From an uncultured Clostridia bacterium (lineage in GTDB: Bacteria > Bacillota > Clostridia > Christensenellales > UBA1242): DNA of 37,468 nt. The notes under the pieces were generated by a model that saw only the letters and a list, made by a program, of their open reading frames with translations, did not search any database and was not told the origin of the DNA. Within the stretch, counting starts at the first letter, position 1; every line of letters begins with the position of its first letter. The position numbers and the translations under genes were made by a program. Shown piece by piece: positions 27,966-37,157 of the stretch. Where the stretch lies: NCBI GenBank assembly GCA_946484195.1, contig CAMLSW010000008.1, positions 1 to 37,468 on the forward strand. The letters are read 5' to 3'.

Positions 27966-28973
27966 CTAATCTACTTGAGTATTTAACTTGTCAATAGCCT
28001 CTTCAATTTTTTGATTTAAATGATTTTCGTGAAGTACTATTGTCTGCTCTATTGATGATAAAATATTATTTCTCTTGCAAGAGCCGTGATTTTTAACAAC
28101 AAGCTTTTTACAGCCAAGAAGCGGTGAGCCACCGTGCTTACTTAAAATGTCTACTCTATTTTTGATATCTTTAAAAGTCTGTTTCATAAAAAGATAGCCA
28201 ATTTTACTTAAAAAGTGAGATTTTATGCTTTGCTTTAAGATTGATATTACCGCACCAACAGCGCCTTCAGTACCCTTTAATAGTGCATTTCCAGCAAAAC
28301 CGTCTGTGACCATAACATCAACATCACCACTCATAAAGTCTCCGCCCTCTTTGTTTCCAATAAAGTTAATTGGAGCGTTTTTAAGGAGTGAATAGGTCTC
28401 CTTTGCAAGTTCATTGCCCTTTTCTTCTTCAACGCCATTGTTTAAAAGCGCAACTCTTGGCTCCTTTACATTATATATAATTGAATAATAAGCAGAGCCC
28501 ATAAGTGCAAAATGCAAAAGATTGACTGGTTTACAATCAATATTTGCACCACTATCAATAATAATGACATCGCTACCTTTTTTAGTAGGCAAAATTGGCG
28601 CAAGGGCTGGTCTTGATATGCCTTTAATTCTACCAATTTTCATAATAGCACCAGCAAGAACCGCACCAGTACTTCCTGCACTTACAAGACCAATCACATC
28701 ATCCCTTGTCTTTAAAATATCGTAAGCAACAACAAGAGATGAATTAGGTTTATGCCTTATAGCCTCTGTTGGAACATCCTCATTAGTTATAACATCATCG
28801 GCATTAGCTATCTCTATCCTTTCTGTTCTGCCTTTTAATATTTCTTTAATCTTATCTTCCTTGCCACAGAGGATAAGCTCTAAGTCCTTATGTTTTTTTA
28901 ATGCTAAAAGCGCTCCTTCTACAATTTCTAAAGGTGCGTTGTCTCCTCCAAAAGCATCTACAACAACTTTCAT
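27966..28973 (-). CDS. plsX: Phosphate acyltransferase PlsX
   Basis: MKVVVDAFGGDNAPLEIVEGA, VSAGSTGAVLAGA, HGGSPLLGCKKLVVKNHGSC. Confidence 0.97.
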   Translation of the reverse strand: MKVVVDAFGGDNAPLEIVEGALLALKKHKDLELILCGKEDKIKEILKGRTERIEIANADDVITNEDVPTEAIRHKPNSSLVVAYDILKTRDDVIGLVSAGSTGAVLAGAIMKIGRIKGISRPALAPILPTKKGSDVIIIDSGANIDCKPVNLLHFALMGSAYYSIIYNVKEPRVALLNNGVEEEKGNELAKETYSLLKNAPINFIGNKEGGDFMSGDVDVMVTDGFAGNALLKGTEGAVGAVISILKQSIKSHFLSKIGYLFMKQTFKDIKNRVDILSKHGGSPLLGCKKLVVKNHGSCKRNNILSSIEQTIVLHENHLNQKIEEAIDKLNTQVD

Positions 28974-29014
28974 AATCTTCTAATCTCCTTTAAATGAGTA
29001 ATCTATAAGTAATA

Positions 29015-29048
29015 ATATCAAATTATGTTTCATTTTGCAAACTATTTT
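29015..29048 (-). promoter_or_regulatory. Putative plsX promoter (TTGCAA-17-TATTAT); endpoints approximate
   Basis: Minus strand TTGCAAAATGAAACATAATTTGATATTAT upstream of the AAAGGAG RBS. Confidence 0.6.
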
Positions 29049-29160
29049 TATAAAATTTCTGTGACGAAACTTTAGTTATGTAACATTTTAAATATAATGC
29101 TATATATACTATTATGTCTCGCATACATCATACTATATATAGTATTATGTAGATCAAAAT

Positions 29161-29196
29161 AAAAGGAAAGGCATAATATAAACCTTTCCTTTTTAA
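29161..29196 (-). terminator. rpmF terminator
   Basis: 11-bp stem AAAAGGAAAGG/CCTTTCCTTTT, U-tract on minus strand. Confidence 0.75.
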
Positions 29197-29202
29197 ATAT
29201 TT

Positions 29203-29394
29203 TTACTTCTTTTCTTCTTTCTTCTCTATAATAGTTTCACCTTTATATGTGCCACACTTCTTACAAACTGTATGAGGTTGTTTCATCTCGTGACATTGTG
29301 GGCATTCAACAAGTGTAGGCATAACTGCTTTAGAATTTGCAGAATGTCTTGAATTTCTTCTTGCTTTAGAAACTTTATGTTTTGGAACTGCCAT
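29203..29394 (-). CDS. rpmF: 50S ribosomal protein L32
   Basis: MAVPKHKVSKARRNSRHS...CPQCHEMKQPHTVCKKCGTYKG. Confidence 0.97.
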   Translation of the reverse strand: MAVPKHKVSKARRNSRHSANSKAVMPTLVECPQCHEMKQPHTVCKKCGTYKGETIIEKKEEKK

Positions 29395-29437
29395 TTTATC
29401 CTCCTTAAATAATACGTTATTTAACTTATGCTATTCA

Positions 29438-29466
29438 ATTATAAACATTATAATTATATTTGTCAA
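29438..29466 (-). promoter_or_regulatory. rpmF promoter TTGACA-17-TATAAT
   Basis: TTGACA at 29461-29466, TATAAT at 29438-29443 on the minus strand. Confidence 0.85.
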
Positions 29467-29793
29467 GTTATTTTTAAAGATTTCAAATATTTAGTTTTGA
29501 TGTTTTTGTTTTTATTTAGGCTCTTACCTTATCTGTCAATTGTTTAAACAATTTTTAAAACCATAATTTATTTAAGTTTATATATTTTTTAAAGACACAT
29601 TAAAAACAAAATTATCAGTAATAATTTAGCATCGTTACAGTCTTATTAAAATAGGAATCACTATTAGAATTATTATAAATGTTTGTTTCACCTATTCGCA
29701 TTACACTTAAGATTTTTTATAATACATAATTTAATCTTTATCGATATGGTTTTTAACGCTGACTAACAATTTTAAAATATAAATACTACAATA

Positions 29794-30993
29794 TTACTTC
29801 TTAATAAGCGACATTGTGTCTCTTGCAATCAATAACTCTTCATCTGTAGGTATCCTAAACACCTTAACCTTAGAGTTTTTCGCGCTAATCTCTTCTACAG
29901 TACCTCTTGGAAGATGATTGTTTTTCTCTACATCTATCACTATGCCGTAGTTTTCCATATCTTTAAGAGCGTCTTCTCTTAAATCTTCTTGATTTTCACC
30001 TATTCCGCCGGTAAATACTATTGCGTCAACCTTTCCAAGTACTGCCATATATGAGCCAATATACTTTTTAACTCTATAAATTAACATATCTAGCGCAAGT
30101 CTAGCTCTAGAATTGCCCTGTTCTATTGCGCTATTAAGCTCTCTCATATCGCTTGACACACCGCTAACACCAAGTATGCCACATTGTTTGTTTAGGTAAT
30201 TTACCATTTGGTCTGCATCCATATTTTTCTTGTGTCCTAGAAAACTTACAACGGTTGGGTCAATATCTCCAGAACGCGTTCCCATAATCAAGCCTTCAAG
30301 CGGTGTCAAACCCATTGTTGTATCAACGCTTTGACCATTTTTGATTGCGGTAATTGAAGAGCCATTGCCAAGGTGCACTGTAATTATATTTATTTCTTCA
30401 GGCTTTTTACCTAAAAGCTTTGCAGTTTGTCCCAACACATATCTATGGCTTGTTCCGTGAAAACCATATTTTCTTACGTGATACTGCTCGTAATCTTCAT
30501 ATTTTATTCCATACATATATGCTTTTGGTGGCATAGTAGCGTGGAATGATGTATCAAATACAGCAACTTGAGGCGTGTTTGGCATAAGAGCTACGCAACC
30601 TTTATATCCTGCCATATTTGCGTGAGCGTGAAGTGGTGACAAGTCACTAACTTGGTCTAATAGTTCTACTGTTTTGTCAGTCATTAAAGTGCTTTGACTA
30701 AACAGCCAGCCACCTTGCACAAATCTATGACCAACGGCGTCAATTTCAGAAACATCTTTAATCACGCCTTCATTTTTATCGGTTAGAAGCTTGAAAACAT
30801 TCTCCATTGCCACCTTGTGATCAGGCATTTTAACTTGAACTTCTTTCTTGTCTCCTTTTGTTTTGTAACCTATAAAGGAGCCTTCAAGCCCTATCTTCTC
30901 GCAGTTACCTTTTGCGATTACGCTTTCGTTATCCATATCAAATAGCTGGAATTTCAAAGAAGAGCTACCAGCGTTTACTACTAAAATTTTCAT
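29794..30993 (-). CDS. ackA: Acetate kinase
   Basis: MKILVVNAGSSSLKFQLFD, GHRFVQGG, FGTSHRYV-type segment FHGTSHRYV, VFTGGIGEN. Confidence 0.98.
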   Translation of the reverse strand: MKILVVNAGSSSLKFQLFDMDNESVIAKGNCEKIGLEGSFIGYKTKGDKKEVQVKMPDHKVAMENVFKLLTDKNEGVIKDVSEIDAVGHRFVQGGWLFSQSTLMTDKTVELLDQVSDLSPLHAHANMAGYKGCVALMPNTPQVAVFDTSFHATMPPKAYMYGIKYEDYEQYHVRKYGFHGTSHRYVLGQTAKLLGKKPEEINIITVHLGNGSSITAIKNGQSVDTTMGLTPLEGLIMGTRSGDIDPTVVSFLGHKKNMDADQMVNYLNKQCGILGVSGVSSDMRELNSAIEQGNSRARLALDMLIYRVKKYIGSYMAVLGKVDAIVFTGGIGENQEDLREDALKDMENYGIVIDVEKNNHLPRGTVEEISAKNSKVKVFRIPTDEELLIARDTMSLIKK

Positions 30994-31985
30994 TTTTCCT
31001 CCTTATTTGTAATATTATTTGCTTGCAATGCTGTTATTGCTGTTGCGGTTATTATATCTTCAACGGTGCAACCTCTTGATAAATCATTTATTGGTTTATT
31101 TAGACCTTGCAAAATAGGCCCTATAGCATTTACACCACCAAGATATTGCATTGCTTTATAGCAGATGTTTCCACTGTTTAAATCAGGGAATATCAAGATA
31201 TTTGCATCACCTTTTATAGGGCTATTAGGAGCTTTTTGTTTAGCCACCCTTTCAACCATTGCACTATCAAATTGCAATTCCCCATCGCAAAGCACACCCG
31301 TCTTTTTAAACTTTTCATAAGCTTTTCTAACAATCTCTACGTTCTCATCCTTAGCAGACCCCTTGCTTGAAAAAGACAAAAATGCAACTTTTGGTTCGCT
31401 TAATCCAAGGCACCTATATGTTTCTACGCTTTGACAAGCTATTTGATACAATTCATCTTCATTTGGGTGCATAATAACTCCGCAATCTGCAAGTATGAGA
31501 CATTTATCCTTCAAAAACTTGTTTTTACCAAACATTATAAAACAAGAAGATACAACACCACCCTTTTTCTTTGCTTTTACAATCTGAAGCGCCGGTCTTA
31601 CTGTATTTGCGGTTGACGCCTCGGCGCCAGCAACCATACCATCCGCCATGCCACAGTCAACAAGCAATGTTGAAAAATAGTAAGGGTCAAGAGAGAGCTT
31701 GTCTGCCTCTTCAAGCGTCATACCCTTATCTTTTCTCTTTTCATACAATCTTTTTGCTAAATCTTCTCTATTTTGGAAGGTTTTAGGATTTATTATTTGA
31801 AAATCAATTAAAGATTTATCTCTAATTACAAGCGCGCTTTCATCGCCGATTAAAATTGGGCGCGCTATATTCTTTTTTTGAATATATTTGATAGCCTCTA
31901 GCGTTCTATCACTAAAGCCAGCCTCTGGAAAAACAATGGTTTTTCTTAGCTTGCTTGCTTTTTTATACAACTCTTTTACTTTCAT
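30990..31985 (-). CDS. pta: Phosphate acetyltransferase
   Basis: FPEAGFSDRTLEA, GMADGMVAGAEASTANTVRPALQI; overlaps ackA by 4 nt. Confidence 0.97.
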   Translation of the reverse strand: MKVKELYKKASKLRKTIVFPEAGFSDRTLEAIKYIQKKNIARPILIGDESALVIRDKSLIDFQIINPKTFQNREDLAKRLYEKRKDKGMTLEEADKLSLDPYYFSTLLVDCGMADGMVAGAEASTANTVRPALQIVKAKKKGGVVSSCFIMFGKNKFLKDKCLILADCGVIMHPNEDELYQIACQSVETYRCLGLSEPKVAFLSFSSKGSAKDENVEIVRKAYEKFKKTGVLCDGELQFDSAMVERVAKQKAPNSPIKGDANILIFPDLNSGNICYKAMQYLGGVNAIGPILQGLNKPINDLSRGCTVEDIITATAITALQANNITNKEEK

Positions 31986-32164
31986 TTATAATCCTTTTAA
32001 CTATTAATTTATTAAAGCTTTTAAACATAGAATATATAAAGTTTTGACCGATTTTGCTAGTTTACACTTATTTCTACTTTTAGATGAGTGACCTTTTTAT
32101 ATTCTACTAGCCAATACAATTATATATTTTTAAAAGAGTGATGTCAAATTTTTGGAGTTGATAA

Positions 32165-33091
32165 TTGAAAAAATATAATGTTTTTTTATCGATTTTTATC
32201 GTTTATATCTTACTTAATATGATTATATTCCCAGGGCTTTACATTGGACAGGCCTTAGACGGCATTTCAGCCTGGTCGTTCAATGTTTTACCAAGCGTAC
32301 TACCCTTTATTTTCTTTACAAAAATACTTTCTTCATTAGGCATTATAGAAAAATTTTCAAATCTATTTAAAAAGCCAACGAAGGTCTTATTTAACACCCC
32401 ATCCATCTCTTCTTATGTGTTTTTAACAAGCATTATATCTGGTTATCCTGTTGGAGCTAAAATGACTGCCGACCTTTATGAAAGCGGAAAAATAACAAGA
32501 AGTGAAGCTTATAAAATGACCAGTTTTTGCTCTACTTCTGGTCCGATGTTTATAATTGGCGCAGTGGGAATAGGTATGCTCAAAAATGCAACCTATGGCT
32601 ACATCATCTTTTTGGCTCACATACTAGGTGCATTATTAAACGGGCTTTTATATAGAAAATTAAAGTTAAATAATGATGGTTACTCCTCTCATAGCATAGA
32701 AAAAAAATCGCAACAAGGCGATTTGTCTTCAATAATTCTAGATTCGGCTCTTAGTATAATTTCAGTAGGAACAATAATAGCAATATTTTTTATTGTCATA
32801 ACCTCGCTTTCGCCTCTTTTCAACCTTATGCCAAGCCCTATAGCCTGCATACTTGAAGGAATTGTAGAGATAACAAGAGGCTGTATTGATATTTCCTCTT
32901 CGCTTAGCGGTATATCTGCAATTCTTTCTTGCACGTTTATAATAAGCTTTGGTGGCATCTCGACAATTTTACAATCTATAACAATGCTTAGCAGGCTAAA
33001 AATGCCGGTTAAGCTTTTTGTACTTCAAAAACTTTCGCACGCAATTTTGTCAACTATAATAGTTTTCGTTCTAGTGTTATTAATTTTGTAA
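32165..33091 (+). CDS. ylbJ: Sporulation integral membrane protein YlbJ (TTG start)
   Basis: Nucleoside-recognition (gate-like) TM protein, SVLPFIFFTKIL...SGYPVGAKMTADLYESGKITRSEAYKMTSFCSTSGPMFIIGAVG. Confidence 0.88.
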   Translation: MKKYNVFLSIFIVYILLNMIIFPGLYIGQALDGISAWSFNVLPSVLPFIFFTKILSSLGIIEKFSNLFKKPTKVLFNTPSISSYVFLTSIISGYPVGAKMTADLYESGKITRSEAYKMTSFCSTSGPMFIIGAVGIGMLKNATYGYIIFLAHILGALLNGLLYRKLKLNNDGYSSHSIEKKSQQGDLSSIILDSALSIISVGTIIAIFFIVITSLSPLFNLMPSPIACILEGIVEITRGCIDISSSLSGISAILSCTFIISFGGISTILQSITMLSRLKMPVKLFVLQKLSHAILSTIIVFVLVLLIL

Positions 33092-33286
33092 ACAAAACTG
33101 CGATGTTTAAACTCAAAAGTCAAGCTTTAATCTGCTTATGCAAAATACGCTATTATACACACCAAAAGATACAGCAAATAGTACAAATCAAATAGTTTTT
33201 CCATCGCTTATCAAATACCTAGCTTGATTTAAACTCAGCCAAAACAAAACTATTGCAAATAGATTTATTTTCTATATTTCTCTACA

Positions 33287-34036
33287 TTAGTCTATATTTA
33301 AAAGGTCGAGAAGTTCGCGCACCAAAAATTTAACTTGTTTAACCTTACAAGCTCTTAATGCTAAAGCAAGAGAATATGTAATCTCGCTATCTCTTAAGTC
33401 GGTGGTTTTTACTAGCGCCTTACAAACGATTATTGCGTCATTGATATTTTCAGAAGAGTTATAATATTGTAGTTCGCTTATTATTTGAACAGCTATCTTT
33501 TGAGCCCTCTTAAATGTATCACCGCTTAGCTCTTCTTCGTCATCCTCATCTTCGTCGTCTTCCTCTAATTGCTCATCTTCTTCGTACTCATCAGCAATAT
33601 CAGCCTCATTCTCATCGGTTTTAACCTTAGAATAGCCAAAAGCCTCTGCAAGCAGATTTCTAAAAGGCACAACCATTTGATTGATAAAGGCTTTAAAAGG
33701 GTTTTCTTCCCTTCCATAAAACCTTTTAACAAATTCAACAAGGTCAATCTTCTTGTTGTCTATATCAACCAAAGTACAAAATACAAATGCTATGATTTTG
33801 TACTCTTCTGTTGGCATATCACAAATAAACTCCCCTTGTCCATCTTGGATAAACGCCTTAGAAAACTCTCTATCACGATTGAATTGCTCAAGGCACTCAC
33901 CAATCAATGAGCATAACTCGTCATTATGTGCCAAGATATGCAACATTCTTTGCAATTTATACTCGGCAACCAAAAACTTGCAATTAATAAAATCATCGCA
34001 GGCCATAAAAAATTCATCTAATGTATTCTCTTCCAT
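33287..34036 (-). CDS. Conserved hypothetical protein with an internal poly-Asp/Glu linker
   Basis: ORF; start MEENT at 34036 preferred (AAAAAGGGGATACT-ATG). Confidence 0.75.
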   Translation of the reverse strand: MEENTLDEFFMACDDFINCKFLVAEYKLQRMLHILAHNDELCSLIGECLEQFNRDREFSKAFIQDGQGEFICDMPTEEYKIIAFVFCTLVDIDNKKIDLVEFVKRFYGREENPFKAFINQMVVPFRNLLAEAFGYSKVKTDENEADIADEYEEDEQLEEDDEDEDDEEELSGDTFKRAQKIAVQIISELQYYNSSENINDAIIVCKALVKTTDLRDSEITYSLALALRACKVKQVKFLVRELLDLLNID

Positions 34037-34099
34037 AGTATCCCCTTTTTGATATTCTAACATAATCTTATAAAAAAACAAACAAATTATTTAAAAAAT

Positions 34100-34127
34100 T
34101 TGATTTATTTTTTAAATATGGTATAAT
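34100..34127 (+). promoter_or_regulatory. Promoter TTGATT-16-TATAAT with extended -10 (TGG)
   Basis: TTGATT at 34100-34105, TGG immediately before TATAAT at 34122-34127. Confidence 0.75.
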
Positions 34128-34133
34128 ATGCTA

Positions 34134-34691
34134 ATGGATAAAGTACTTACAGAAAAAGAACAGATTGTTTTAGAAAAATTAATTATGCTTTTTGTTATTG
34201 ATAAGATGGAAATACCACTCACTGAGGACTCCATCTTAGATATTTGTAGTGTAAAAAATGTTTGGATTAAAAATTATATGGACTGCAAGGCAATCATTCA
34301 CGACCTTGTTGACAGCAAACTACTCTACAAAATCGGCGACGAAAGCGAAGGTAAAGAGCTTTTTAATTTGACCTACGAAGGTAGAGAGTGTTTGTCAAAC
34401 CTTTATAGAAGGATACCCCTTGCTACTAGAGAAGAAATCTCAGCATATCTTCAGGCTAATAGGCTAAACGTTAAATCTTCTCAAGAATATAGCGCCACAT
34501 ACTCAAAAAATGATGATGGCTCCTATAATGTAGAGCTTAAAATATATGAGCCTTTAATAACCAAACCGATGTTTGTTCTCAATATAAAAGCACCTTCTCG
34601 TCAAGCAGCAAATGAAGCAATTCATAAGTGGAAGGCTAACGCTCCTAGCATATATGAGCTTATTTATGAAAAGCTAATCAATATTGATTAA
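34134..34691 (+). CDS. DUF4364 family winged-helix protein
   Basis: LTEKEQIVLEKLIMLFVIDKMEIPLTEDSILDI...LTYEGRECLSNLYRRIP; start at the second ATG is favoured by promoter position. Confidence 0.82.
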   Translation: MDKVLTEKEQIVLEKLIMLFVIDKMEIPLTEDSILDICSVKNVWIKNYMDCKAIIHDLVDSKLLYKIGDESEGKELFNLTYEGRECLSNLYRRIPLATREEISAYLQANRLNVKSSQEYSATYSKNDDGSYNVELKIYEPLITKPMFVLNIKAPSRQAANEAIHKWKANAPSIYELIYEKLINID

Positions 34692-34712
34692 AAGCTTCTA
34701 ACATTTAAAAAT

Positions 34713-34760
34713 AAAGCTATTATGTTTTAGTTATATTTTCATTACATAATAGCTTTTATT
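34713..34760. terminator. Bidirectional terminator between DUF4364 gene and rnhA
   Basis: Perfect 12-bp stem AAAGCTATTATG/CATAATAGCTTT. Confidence 0.8.
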
Positions 34761-34780
34761 TTCTTATTTACACTAAGATA

Positions 34781-35215
34781 TTAAGTTAACTTTGTTATCT
34801 CACCACGAGCCAAAGCATCACAGCGATTATTGTAGGCATTATCGGCGTGCCCTTTGACTTTATGCCAAGACACATTATGTTTATTTGTAAGGTCTATAAG
34901 CCTCTGCCATAAGTCTACATTCAAAACTTTTCCTTTAGAGGTTTTCCAACCATTATTTTGCCAATTCCCTACCCAGTTTTGCAAAAAAGCATTGACCACA
35001 TAGGCAGAGTCGCTATACACCTCAACATTACAACTCTCTTTTAGTGCCTCTAGCCCCTTGATTACCGCGGTCAGTTCCATTCTATTATTGGTGGTCTCTT
35101 TTTCACCCCCAGAGATTTCTTTCTTTTTATCTCCATAAAAAAGAATTGCTCCCCAGCCACCCTTGCCTGGATTGCCTGAACAAGCACCATCTGTGTATAA
35201 TACTATATCTTTCAT
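34781..35215 (-). CDS. rnhA: Ribonuclease HI
   Basis: VLYTDGACSGNPGKGGWGAIL, NNRMELTAVIKGLEAL, YSDSAYVVNAF, KVKGHADNAYNNRCDALAR; start coupled to HIT stop (TGATG). Confidence 0.96.
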   Translation of the reverse strand: MKDIVLYTDGACSGNPGKGGWGAILFYGDKKKEISGGEKETTNNRMELTAVIKGLEALKESCNVEVYSDSAYVVNAFLQNWVGNWQNNGWKTSKGKVLNVDLWQRLIDLTNKHNVSWHKVKGHADNAYNNRCDALARGEITKLT

Positions 35216-35619
35216 CAGTTTACCTTCAACCTCTGGCAAATCTCATCTAAGCTCTCGCTATTCTTTTTAAGGCTTGGAAAAGTCCTAAAGCCATCATCGC
35301 TTCTGCGTGGCAAAATATGAAAATGAAGGTGAAAAACGCTTTGCTCGGCTGATTTGCCACTTGCATTAAGTACATTAACCCCTTCAAAACCGCAATTTCC
35401 TACTAAATGCTTTGATATGGTTTTGATAGCTTTGGTTACATTTGTAAGGTCCTTATCACTTGCGTCTAAAATGTTTGTACAATGGCTTTTTGGCACTACT
35501 AAAATGTGCCCATTCGCGTCATTACTAATATCAAGAAAGGCGTATGTATACTCATCCTCATAGATTTTGTATGAAGGAAGTTCGCCTTTAATAATCTTGC
35601 AAAATAAACAATCTTCCAT
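35215..35619 (-). CDS. HIT family (Hint-like) protein
   Basis: CLFCKIIKGELPSYKIYEDE...HLHFHILPR. Confidence 0.96.
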   Translation of the reverse strand: MEDCLFCKIIKGELPSYKIYEDEYTYAFLDISNDANGHILVVPKSHCTNILDASDKDLTNVTKAIKTISKHLVGNCGFEGVNVLNASGKSAEQSVFHLHFHILPRRSDDGFRTFPSLKKNSESLDEICQRLKVN

Positions 35620-35640
35620 ATTTTCTCCTTAATTTGTGAT

Positions 35641-36489
35641 TTATTCTTCTAATAGATACAAAATGCCAAGCGTATTTTCACCGCAGTGACAAGAAATGGT
35701 ACTACCTGCTACTGAAGAGACAACTTCGTCAAAGATGTTTTTGCTCTTAACATATTCGACCACGTCTTTTACAAACTCCTCGTCTTGACAAGTATGAGTG
35801 ATAAAACAAAGTTCTCTTCTTGGCTTATTATGTAGCCTAAGCATATCATCAATATATTTATAAATAACGCTATTGAATTTACCCATATACTTGCCTGTGT
35901 TTTCAATCTTGCCATCCACAAGCTCAAGTCTTGGTTTAATTTTTAATAGGTTCGCTCCAAATCTTGCCATTGCCGAGCATCTTCCGCCTTTATACAAATA
36001 GTCAAGCTTATCCACAACAAAAGATGCTTGATTGTAATCCGCTTGCAACTTAATTTTTTCGGATATTTCTTTGCCAGAAAGTCCTGATTTTGCAAGCTGA
36101 CAAGCATATAAAACAAGCAAGCCAATGCCTGTTGACAGTGATTTGCTATCGGCAATAAAAAGTTTGTCACAGCCAATCTCCTCTTTTGCTTGGCAAGCAT
36201 AGCTATAGGCAGATGAAAGTTTACTTGAAATACCCATATATACCACTTCATCACCACTTGCTAGCAAATCCTCAAAGAAATGTTTAAAATCTTCAATGCT
36301 TCTTGCGGCAGTTTTGGGAAGTTGACCAGTTTTTCCGACATAATCAAATATCTCCTTTGGTGTTATATTGACCCCATCAAGATATTCCTTATCGTTAAGT
36401 ATTACCGCAAGCGGAAAAACTGCAATATTATTCTCTTCAATTTGATTTTTGTTTATGTCTACACAACTATCTGTACATATTCTAACCAT
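35641..36489 (-). CDS. DegV family fatty-acid-binding protein
   Basis: MVRICTDSCVDI...ISSKLSSAYSYA...YLYKGGRCS...HCGENTLGILYL. Confidence 0.95.
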   Translation of the reverse strand: MVRICTDSCVDINKNQIEENNIAVFPLAVILNDKEYLDGVNITPKEIFDYVGKTGQLPKTAARSIEDFKHFFEDLLASGDEVVYMGISSKLSSAYSYACQAKEEIGCDKLFIADSKSLSTGIGLLVLYACQLAKSGLSGKEISEKIKLQADYNQASFVVDKLDYLYKGGRCSAMARFGANLLKIKPRLELVDGKIENTGKYMGKFNSVIYKYIDDMLRLHNKPRRELCFITHTCQDEEFVKDVVEYVKSKNIFDEVVSSVAGSTISCHCGENTLGILYLLEE

Positions 36490-36620
36490 AACACCCCTCT
36501 TTTTTTATTATAACTATTAGTTAAACATTTGGCAAATTAATTTGGCAATTTAAAGTAAGTTTTATGAGATATTTTGTATAATAGCCACTTTTCTACACAC
36601 AATAATAGTGGAGGTTGAAA

Positions 36621-36782
36621 ATGAGTAAACAATGGAAACCTGGTGAACAAGCACCAAAATCTGGTAACTATTCTTGCTATGATGAGAACGGCAGATGCGG
36701 TGGAAGTTGCTACCTTGAAAAAGGACAACGTTTCCCTGCAACACAACATTCAGGCTCTCATTATGAAATGGACGAAGAATAG
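36621..36782 (+). CDS. YjzC-like small protein (53 aa), absent from ORF track
   Basis: GTGGAGGTTGAAA-ATG; MSKQWKPGEQAPKSGNYSCYDENGRCGGSCYLEKGQRFPATQHSGSHYEMDEE*; xxKPGxxAPxxGxY...KGxRFPxT pattern. Confidence 0.8.
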   Translation: MSKQWKPGEQAPKSGNYSCYDENGRCGGSCYLEKGQRFPATQHSGSHYEMDEE

Positions 36783-36790
36783 TCAAAAAA

Positions 36791-36817
36791 TATCCGCTAA
36801 TTAGCGGATATTTTTTA
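36791..36817 (+). terminator. Terminator of the YjzC-like gene
   Basis: Perfect palindrome TATCCGCTAATTAGCGGATA followed by T-tract. Confidence 0.9.
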
Positions 36818-36824
36818 TTGTATA

Positions 36825-36903
36825 GTAAACAATTGTAATTTTTATTGTGATTAGAACAGTTGAAATTTTTATTAGAACAATTGTAACTTTTATTTTGATT
36901 AAA
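36825..36903. repeat. Three degenerate copies of an AT-rich unit (a(g)aacaattgtaattttatt...)
   Basis: aaacaattgtaatttttattgtgatt / agaacagttgaaatttttatt / agaacaattgtaacttttattttgatt. Confidence 0.6.
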
Positions 36904-36938
36904 AGAACTTTAAATTTCTAAAGGTTTTCAATAACTCT

Positions 36939-37118
36939 TTAACTACGTTTCCAATAGTAACTCGAATACTGCCCTGTAAAATTGCTTGCATTGGTGCTAG
37001 GATTTGTTACATCAATAGGTGTTCCGCTTGTTGCAGTTGATGATGTAGTTACATACCAACCTGTAGTGTTTGGGAAGGTTACGGAGGTTAAGTTCGTACA
37101 GTGGCTAAATACATTATA
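36939..37118 (-). pseudogene. C-terminal remnant of a BspA-like leucine-rich-repeat (LRR_5) surface protein
   Basis: Minus strand YNVFSHCTNLTSVTFPNTTGWYVTTSSTATSGTPIDVTNPSTNASNFTGQYSSYYWKRS*; in-frame TAG immediately upstream, no start codon. Confidence 0.7.
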
Positions 37119-37157
37119 CTACTACGTATTTTTTCAATAAGGATGATTAAAAACAAT

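Noticed and set aside
29537-29556. AATTGTTTAAACAATT palindrome as ackA terminator
   Set aside because: No U-tract on the minus strand and about 240 bp from ackA stop; likely chance AT-rich palindrome.
36537-36786. Two minus-strand ORFs of 70 and 74 aa
   Set aside because: Antisense to the YjzC-like gene, which has RBS, family pattern and terminator.
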